From NCBI GenBank assembly GCA_037176885.1, contig JAWWNJ010000080.1, forward strand, positions 1 through 64,000: 64,000 bases of DNA, given 5' to 3'. The notes beneath the pieces are model-generated. The model saw only the letters and a list, made by a program, of their open reading frames with translations, had not been told where the DNA came from and did not search any database. The DNA is from Favolaschia claudopus (taxonomy: Eukaryota; Basidiomycota; Agaricomycetes; Agaricales; Mycenaceae). Below, piece after piece: positions 56,398-64,000 of the stretch. Every line of letters starts with the position of its first letter. Position 1 is the stretch's first letter. The position numbers and the translations under genes were made by a program.

Positions 56398-57166
56398 ATA
56401 TATCCTCAATCTGATGAAGTAATCGAACGATTGAATGGATTGTGCTCACGATCGGAAGGATTGAAAGATTTGGTAGTTACTGTACAATCTGTTTTGTTTG
56501 GCTTTAATTGTAAAACTATTTAATTAGTTTGACAAATGGGTAGTTAAGTATTCTAATTTTTTATACACAAATCAATTTCCTGTCTATCATCTCTCGATGG
56601 TTATTTGGAATTCAAGAGACAGAACATGGCTTTATTTGACAGTGCTTGCACAGAATTTTCCTAGCAAGAATTTCCCACACATCGGCAATTGCCGCCTTCG
56701 TGCTGGCAGTGTGCTGGCGGATACTCGGAGTCCTCGGACTCGGTTCTCCGATCACCAGAGAGTACAATCGTGTATTCCGGTGGTTACCTCGGCTAAGCTA
56801 AGCGGGGGTCACCAGCAAGGTAACCAGAGCGGGCTGGTTACCCTAAGTATACTCTATATCATATCGTAGTCATATTCTTCCATATTCATATTCACTTCCC
56901 CTCCCCGAGCCGTATCGTATTCGTATTCCGTTGAATATATTCAAAATATATTTTTCGTATTATATTTTTGGCCAGCGCTAGCTCAGGAATCCAAAAACCC
57001 ATTCCTCCCAATGACGCGTCACAAAAAATCGTGGCGTCAGCCTCTGTGATAGGATTCCAATCCAGAGACTCAAAGAGTAGAACACCGTCGGATTGCCTGG
57101 GGTGTTGCAAGAACCACGACAAGTCAGACTTAATCGCGACGTTGATGTAGATGAGCGCCTGTTGAT

Positions 57167-57246
57167 TACTCGGTGTGACCAAAAGTAACCGGAATTTGGC
57201 TTTTTAGAGCGGAATTTCAAAACTCAAACAACTTCAAGTGATACAG
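57167..57246 (-). mobile_element. Truncated TACTCGG element end
   Basis: Matches the terminal 80 bp of the element at 9783-10313 (TACTCGGTGTGACC to CTTCAAGTGATACAG). It lies exactly between the RNase H fragment and the broken 3' end of the membrane-protein gene. Confidence 0.85.
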
Positions 57247-59024
57247 CAGGCGTATGGTACGCGACGAAAATCGCCGCGCCCGTGGTCCCCCACTGAACAA
57301 ACAAAGCCACGAGTGCCGCTAAGCCCATGCGTTTCAATGCGGAATGAGGTATTTTACCCCACGCCATAAACGCCGCGAGGTCTTTCCGTGCAGGGCGAAA
57401 TCCGCAACACTCGCCTGCATTCTCGGTCGTCATTGGGATAGGCATCCGATCCTTGAAATTTTCCATAGAAGTGTCGAGAGCGTGTTCTATGTGCCCGACA
57501 AACGCGAACCAAGTGAATACACGCGCGTAGTTGAAGATCTGAATAATTCCCAGATGAGTACACCAGAGCAAGGTAAATTATAACTGACCGGGCCTTCTCG
57601 GTGCTCATCGCCACGGACGTCAAAGCCCCACCACGTGGTGAGAGGGAGTGCACGATCCAGATGAATTATGGGCGACACCGGTGTCGTGATGTCTTCGCTG
57701 CTATAGACCGGATTTCTTGTGCTTCCGGATGGATGAGGAACTTGGAGAAGAAGCGGCTCATGTGGTTGGAGATCATTCAGAGCGAGATTCTGAGTAGAGA
57801 CAGTAGACGGTGTGATGCCATGATAATAATTTTCGCGGCTGTCGTTCGTCAAGGTCCGCTCTTCGTGCGACAAGGGCGGAAACATGTCGGCGTTCGGACG
57901 TAGCCCTCTTTGGAATGCAAATGACGTTTCTGCAGCGCCGTCGTAGTCGCGTTCGGGGTAGCTTGCGTTATCAACAAGAGCTTCTTGTATAGCTCCCGCC
58001 TTGCACTGCGATCCGACTCGGATGTATCTAGCAGAACCGAATGAGAGTGCGCTGCTTCCAAATAAGCCCCAAACCTACCCAAACACGACGGGAAACCTGG
58101 GGATACTGGATTTATTTTGAAACTATAGATTTCGATCGAACGCGACGCACATCCAGCTCCATACAGTACTGGATGCAAATTGAAGACCAACTTCTGTGCT
58201 ACCGAGTGAATCGTGAACAGCAGCGATGAAGGAGATCAAGTAGGTTATGAACGCCAAGACAACTATAACGGTCTGTCAGTATTCACTGATGATTGATATA
58301 CATGCAACATACCTTGAGCAGCAAAAGAATAAGTAAAACCGCGGCGAGTGTTTCTCAGATCCTTAGCCACATGTTTCCAAAAAATCTGCCGCTCCTGGTC
58401 ATTTAGTACCAACAGATTAGCAAGGTCCCCATTCCGCTGATTTGCTCGCATAGGACATTGCTGAACCTCTCTAAGGAGAAATGCTACAGCGTCAACTCTT
58501 CCCGCCATATACCTGTATTCTGGCCTCGTTTCTATCTCTGCGATATGTTTCAACCGTCTGAATGAGCGAGAGGTACCCCTGATTGAACGCCGTCAGTGCC
58601 AGGGAATATACGGCCAAAGCTGGACTCCCGAGGCATAAGCAGGCGCTCAAAATGTCCATCCATCCTTCAGCTTCAAATGGTAATTGAGCGATGAGCGCCA
58701 ACCACGGGAGCAACCATGTTGTAAGTGGAATCGCAGCTGCAGAAAATTCGATGCTCTTTTCCGAAGTGAAATCAGATATTGCCATTCGAGCTTATGTTCC
58801 AAGACAAGACCCACCTGCTTGATTTTATCCATGCCACAATGTGCCACACATGCCTGGTACGTGATACCCCAGCCTTCAGGAGCCAATGTCGAGTTGATGA
58901 CACTGACGTTGCAGGAGATTGGCTGCCCATTGATGTCGACGAGGCCATCCGAGCTGCAGTTGAAGGTACTAGCGCAGGCAGTTTGCCAGTCGGGGACAGA
59001 CTTGGTGCTCAAGGACGCCCCCAT
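57241..59024 (-). pseudogene. Multi-pass membrane protein gene, 3' end lost
   Basis: An uncharacterised agaricomycete membrane-protein family. From the N-terminal side: a Cys-rich outer part (WQTACASTFNCSSDGLVDI, AYQACVAHC-like ITYQACVAHCGMDKIKQ), membrane segments (TTWLLPWLALIAQLPFEA, LCLGSPALAVYSLALTAFN), then RVDAVAFLLREVQQCPMRAN and LRNTRRGFTYSFAAQ, a segment VVLAFITYLISFIAAVHDSL, FPVVFG-YIRVGSQCKAGAI, a soluble loop with GFDVRGDEHREGP, IFNYARVFTWFAFVGH and VALFVQWGTTGAAIFVAY. Introns include 58263-58312 and two that flank an 18-nt exon. One frameshift sits near 58540. The frame ends within a transposon fragment at 57246, so the last membrane segments are missing. Further 5' exons may extend to about 59607 (MQRTGRKILFHLSL). 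Function unknown. Confidence 0.7.
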
Positions 59025-59607
59025 ATCAGAATTGAGGGAAAGAACAGTGGGTTAAGTGTCGCGGAGCTCCAAATATCATGGTCGGTGCCACACACAGCTT
59101 CAGATACGGAGACGGGTGCTGTTTCTAAATTTTGGTTGTAGAACTGAGAGATCGGAAAAGCGGGACACAAACGCACAGGAATTGACTTCCCTTTTTGGAG
59201 TTCTTCGACGACAATGAACATTTTTTGTGACGGCGAATGCGGATCTCGGGCCGTCGGTCATTCATGTCTTTATGTGCAAAGCAATAGAACGTCATCCATT
59301 GTTCAATTTCAGTCACTTCAACTCACAAGCAGACCGAATTTGAAACATGACTTTATGTTTCCGTTCGGTATACTTACTCCGGCTCCAATGCGGGAACAGC
59401 AAACTGTTCTGCAGCGCTTTGACGGTCAATTAGCCAAGGGTGTACATGCGGCAAGACCAGAGTGTCCTCGCTCGTAAGAGAACAATCATCGGTATCGGGC
59501 CGTCGTCCAGAGATAATTGTGAGGGGCAGGACTCCACGGTGGAGTAAAACGGAGACCCAACTGCGCAAGGACAGGTGGAATAATATTTTTCTGCCAGTGC
59601 GCTGCAT

Positions 59608-60582
59608 TAATTAATATCTCGAAATTTGAACGGGAATTGCCTTTTCACCCAGCCTGCTCTGGCGCAAACCGAGATCTTGTGTGGCAATGCCTTGTTCTCT
59701 TTCAGTGTGCATCATATGCGTATCCACAAGACTCGGATCCAGATCAGTAACAAAGCGGTAAGGGTAAGTTCATGATTCATCTTCTGAGGCGCCAAGGGTT
59801 CCCGACGGCGATTTACTTACAGCACGTCGGAGACTCTTGTCGAGGCGTCAAATCGGTCGAGCCCAAGTCGGGAAGCAGTTGCGGGTACAGAAAAGTTCAC
59901 TGAAAAAAATCGTAGTAGATCGTAGTCCAAGCTGATATCCGCCTAGAAATAGTCTGCCAGCAAATCATCAAAAAAGCATCTCACAGATTCTCACTTGTTG
60001 TACGAAAGCCTGCCGGCGCCCGAGGGTCGTGGTGGGCGCTGGATGCATATTCTCAAAGCATGACATAGCCCATAAGGAGGCACGAAAGCGATGAAGACGG
60101 GAGAGATGCCATCTCATGGAGGGGGCATGGCGGTAGCGGACAAGAAGGGATGGATGACTAAGCTAATACATCAGGTCTAGCTAGCCGGCCTGATCACCCT
60201 ACTACAGCGGCGGACGATTCGATTTGAGAAACTAGGGTTCACAAGCGAGGACAAGGCAAGAGACAAGGCAGGCAAAGATCTCTTCGCATCATTATTTACA
60301 TCTTATCCATCCGCATCTCCTCCTCCTCCAAGGATTTAAACGTCGATTCGTCGCGAATAACAAAACAATAACTGTAGGAGACTCCGTCAACGAGAGAAAA
60401 AACAACAGTAATTCAACAGATTGAAATCTATGGTAAGTGGTGTAGCTGATAGTCATATGCATGTGTAGTACGTTGCCGCTCTCAGTAGGAGAGAGCACGG
60501 CGAGTCTTCCTTTGATCATCCAGGCATCTCTATATTCATTACCTTCTCCCCCTCCCCTCCCCCAACACCCCTCGACCCCGCT
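59608..60582. other. Spacer between two genes
   Basis: It would hold the 5' flank of the membrane-protein gene and the 3' flank of the transporter. No gene or repeat seen. Confidence 0.6.
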
Positions 60583-63466
60583 CTACCGACTATCATCATC
60601 CACCGTCTTCTCCGCCGAATGGTGATGATGAATATGATCACCCTCCCGCCCACCCGCCTGCGCCTCCACACCCCCATTGATCTCCAGCGTATGCCCAATC
60701 TCCTGCTCCAACCCCACATAATCGTACGCGTACTCGCCCATCTCCGCGTCGTCGATACCGAGGATCTCAGCCTCCTCGGAGGACCGCAGGCGGAGGGTCG
60801 GGATGAAGTGCATGATCCAGAGGATGATGGTCTGCAAGCGGAGGTGATTATGATTGAGTCACTGGCGGGGATGGGAAGAGAGGGAGGGAAACGCACGGTC
60901 ATAACGAAGGAATACGACACCGCAGCTACAGAGTCAGCGAGCTGGTACGCAAGCTGGATATAATGATGGTCGAGCCATCCTCCAGGAATCTCCGTCGCGC
61001 CGTCGTAGAACTACATTCCACAAACAATCAGCATCTAAAAACCCTTCGCCGGCGACGACGAGCAAATCTTCTGCACAAACAACCCAGTGAGCAAGTTCCC
61101 CACAATCCCACCAACAGCATGCGACGCGAAGATCTATCATAGGAGCAACATCAGTCAGTATGTGGCGCCCACCAGACCGCAGCCGGAAAACATTGCGGAG
61201 AAACGATCTATCGTCAGCGGCGGCCTGACCCAGTCGCCCTTCGGCGGACCACCCATATCAGTTACATGTTATCGCACCAGTCCCCTCTCCGCGCCACATG
61301 GGCGTGGACACCAGCGCCACGCGGGCGTGCGAGCGGTCTAGCCCGCAGCGGCCTCCCGCGATAAGGAATACGAATGACAGGGGGGACAGTGGACGTTTCC
61401 GTGACAGACAGAGGGAGAGAGATAGGAAGAGGCCAAGCGCAAGCCCAGGAACAGCGTGCCAGCCGTCAATCGCAAGGGACACATAGACGCCCATAGATCG
61501 CAGTCCAGACGAGGACCTAGAACGAGAAAGGAGGGAGGGAGGGAGGAGGACGCACATCCAACGTATCATCGTACCCAAGGATGAATTTCAGCTGGGTCGC
61601 AAAGTTGCAGCAGGTGCCGGCCATGAAGCCGAAGAGGACCGAGGTGGCTGTGAGGAAAGTAGCGCAGATAGTCAGCAATGTGTAAGTAGTTTAAAGGAGA
61701 GAAAAAACAATGAAGGGAGTGGATGCAGAGAGGGCGCGAATGGGAGGGCCTTCCCTCCGCCGTGACGCGACGACATGAGCGGCATTCAGCTACGACGAGG
61801 CGGTAGGATATGACCTCGTCGATATCACGCTCGCTGCCGTGTCCATTGCAGGTATCACAAACCCTTTTACCACCTCATTTCGCCCTCCGTCCAGAACGAG
61901 AGGTCATCCCTCCCCACGACCAGACGAAACATCATCGGGGTCACGGCATAATGCCCCTCGACCTCCGCCCCCTCCCCACTCCTCCAACCCCATCCCCACC
62001 TCGATCCATACCCGAGACGAAAAAAAAGCAGGCAAAAACCCCACTCACAAACACCCACAAACCCACTCGCAGGGGTAATCGCCACCAGCCCCGCAATCGC
62101 GCCGGAGCAGAACCCGACCGCGGACCATTTCCGCTCGAGGCGCCAGTCCTGTGATATGCGTTTTCGGTGTCAGCGTTGTTTTAGAGGAGACAGTTACAGG
62201 CGTGAGGAGGGAGGCGGAAGTGAGAGAAAGGAGGAGGAAAGAGGAGGTCGCGTCAAATCACGTCGCGCTAGCGCACATTGACGCCATCGAGCACTGGGAT
62301 GATATAACACTGCCTCGTGCGGTCAACACCCCACTCTCTCCTCCACGTTCACGATTCTCGCCAAAAACAAATCTCCAAAACTCGACAAAGAAGAACTCAC
62401 CCAAAACATCCACACCAACCCCCCCACGCTCGCCGCCAGATTCGTGATAATGCACGCATTCGCGGCGCGCAGGTTCGCGCTGAGGGCGGAGCCGCCGTTG
62501 AAGCTGCGAGAGCGGAGCGAACGAGGTATTAGCAGCTGCTTTCAAGGGGAAGAAGGGAGGAGATGGGGATGGGGAGAAGAGAAGAGGAGAGAAGAAAGAT
62601 GGACGCACCCAAACCACCCAAACCAGAGGAACACTGTGCCCAAAACCACATAGGACGTGTTATGCGGTTTGTATGCGAGTCTGTCGAAGAGGTACGTCAA
62701 TCGCATGTTTAGCGTGGAGGAAGCGAGAGAGAAGGAAGGAGAAGGACGACACCCGAGGTCCAGGTCATCGCGCCAGACGAGCCCGCGTTGAGTGCGCATC
62801 CTCTACATCATGGATGCCATGCCTCTAAAACCACCCTCAGCTCAGCGCACACCTCCCGCCTCTCCTGCCTCCCCTCCAACCTCAACCTCTCCCCCGCTTC
62901 CCCTCGCACGTCTCTTTTCTCCAAAGAAAGAAAACCCACCTCGCACTCCCCCACCCAGTCCGCTTCCCAAGATAGACCGAGATAGCGAGCGCGGCGGTGC
63001 CGGAGGAGATGTGCACGGGCGAGCCGCCGGCGAAGTCGAGCCCGCCGAGGATGAAGGACCTGTAAAGGGCGAGTTAAAGAGAGGAGATAGAAGGAAAGAA
63101 TGAGGGGGAAGAAAAACGCCAGCACTCGGTGGACCGGTGTCCGCCATCCACCACGCCTACACCCCTTCGTCCCGTCCCCCAAATCGCACCAACACGACCC
63201 ACCCCCTCCCACCTCAATCCTCCCCCTCCTCCTCTTCCTCCCAACCTCACCCAGCGATCTCACCAGGGTATCAACGTACCCCCTCCTCCACCCCCACCCT
63301 CTCTTCACCCCCTCAAAACATTTCAGAAGAAACAACTCACCACCCATTACTATTCCACGTCCAGCACGCAATGGGGTCGTACACCAACGTGCTCCACACA
63401 AAGACGAAGAAGAGCGTGGGCCAGAGGCGGCCGCGCTCGGCAATGGCGCCGAGGGCGAGCATTGGG
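60583..63466 (-). CDS. Ammonium transporter (AMT/MEP), 5' end not in view
   Basis: Nine exons are recognisable: 63466-63341 ([30 protein letters not shown]), 63059-62940 ([20 protein letters not shown]), 62680-62609 ([20 protein letters not shown]), 62503-62401 ([17 protein letters not shown]), 62148-62055 ([20 protein letters not shown]), 61647-61556 ([21 protein letters not shown]), 61133-61077 ([19 protein letters not shown]), 61010-60897 ([18 protein letters not shown]) and 60831-60583 ([20 protein letters not shown]). All joins keep frame. Both pore histidines are present (SPVHISS and ASHAVGG). The cytosolic tail includes [19 protein letters not shown]. Such proteins import ammonium and may act as nitrogen sensors. 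Several introns are long (252-422 nt) compared with about 50 nt elsewhere. The first 100 or so residues are not found up to 64000 and probably lie beyond the window. Confidence 0.93.
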
Positions 63467-64000
63467 CTGTAGAGAAATGTGTGAGTATGTGAGTGGGGGA
63501 TCGGGGAGAAGACTATAACAGAAGATGAACCGGAATCGTGGAAGAGACGCAGCGCGCGCCACGGAAATCCAAGACTCGGCTGGACCTCCGTGCATCGAGG
63601 TATGCTTTGCTTGACGAAGGCAGCCCGCCCAAGACACACGCAAGCATCGAAAACAGAACAGGCGCGTCCCCTCGCCTCCACCCCCGTCTGCCGCAGGAAC
63701 AAGAGACGAGTCAGGCTGATATCACACCATCACCACCCTGCACACAGATACGACGTCGCCCTCGCGCCTCCACACAAGCCCGCCGGCCGGCCAGCCAACG
63801 TCCAGGACCGATGCGCGACTGCACCAGCCGCCGCCCGCCGGCGCGTACGCCTCGCCGTGCACCCGCCTCCCCACCTCCAATTCAATCCAAGACCCCACCG
63901 CAAACAACGCGGCACGAAATCGGGGTAGAGAGGGTTCTGCCTCGTCTCCGCCCCGCGCAAACACCGAAAACCCCTCCCTGAACACTCCCCCTCCCAACAA
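63467..64000 (-). other. Upstream of the last visible transporter exon
   Basis: By length, the N-terminal transporter exons should lie in or beyond here, but no matching segment (for example GFFYSG or FWGYS) is readable on the minus strand. It is GC-rich and open in several frames. Probably intron and window edge. Confidence 0.4.

Larger units (their letters stand above)
55491..56980. mobile_element. 1.49-kb hAT element
   Basis: Ends TAGCGCTGGCC / GGCCAGCGCTA, flanked by an 8-bp duplication GCTCAGGA (55483-55490 and 56981-56988). The subterminal regions are full of CGTATCGTATTC/GAATACGA words on both sides. No transposase is recognisable. It contains MITE A (55636-55839) and a 107-bp tandem duplication (56184-56397). 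Confidence 0.9.
55283..57166 (-). pseudogene. Retroelement RNase H fragment, split by a hAT
   Basis: On the minus strand, 57150-56981 reads YINVAIKSDLSWFLQHPR, SDGVLLFESLDW and ATIFCDASLGGMGFWIPE. The hAT at 55491-56980 intervenes. Then 55490-55283 reads LLLGFFAPVPLRPPKDT, IFFFEALCVV, LTIFIDNRNTVDIFNS and stops. The three carboxylates of RNase H (CDAS, EAL, DNRNT) are shared between the halves. The pattern matches the RNase H of a basidiomycete retroelement polyprotein. The rest of that element is absent. Confidence 0.78.

Overview
The window is a chromosome end of a filamentous fungus, almost certainly a mushroom-forming basidiomycete (Agaricomycetes). It starts with about 190 bp of CCCTAA telomere repeat, so the + strand runs inward from the chromosome tip. 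Genes have many short GT-AG introns (45-65 nt). The gene families also point to Agaricomycetes: BTB proteins, HNH-domain proteins, GEN1/XPG-like nucleases, and basidiomycete-type hAT, Tc1-like, Harbinger and integrase-domain transposases. I cannot name a genus from the sequence.

Layout. 1-12 kb: telomere, then transposon remnants, including a decayed Ty3/gypsy element (3.84-7.95 kb) and two TA-flanked inverted-repeat elements (9.78-11.62 kb). 12-20 kb: a non-autonomous hAT element, then a BTB gene whose second intron holds one 6.13-kb transposon, itself loaded with a multi-exon cargo gene and nested Tc1-like elements. 20-26.5 kb: an integrase-domain gene fragment and a Ty1/copia element interrupted twice and fused to a Tc1-like tail. 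27.5-29 kb: an intact-looking seven-exon alpha/beta hydrolase. 30-38.5 kb: a GCR1-like DNA-binding gene, a GEN1/XPG-like nuclease with frameshifts and an HNH-like gene, separated by MITEs. 40-47 kb: a fold-back element, a deleted PIF/Harbinger element, a hAT-like MITE and a gypsy 3' end. 47.4-49.8 kb: a MYST histone acetyltransferase (Esa1 type) cut twice by MITEs. 50-57 kb: nested TA-target elements and a hAT that splits an RNase H domain. 57-59 kb: a membrane-protein gene that has lost its 3' end. 60.6-64 kb: a nine-exon ammonium transporter running off the inner edge, which looks like the start of ordinary chromosome.

The strongest signal is the precision of the insertions. Several can be removed on paper together with one target duplication, and the reading frame or intron closes: a 51-nt BTB intron, the Esa1 HAT domain at two TA sites, and an RNase H domain at an 8-bp duplication. 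The terminal repeats of one Esa1 MITE match those of nearby elements carrying Tc1-like transposase genes, so the window holds both the apparent source family and its victims. All positions and motifs were read by eye. Family assignments rest on remembered family patterns, not on searches.
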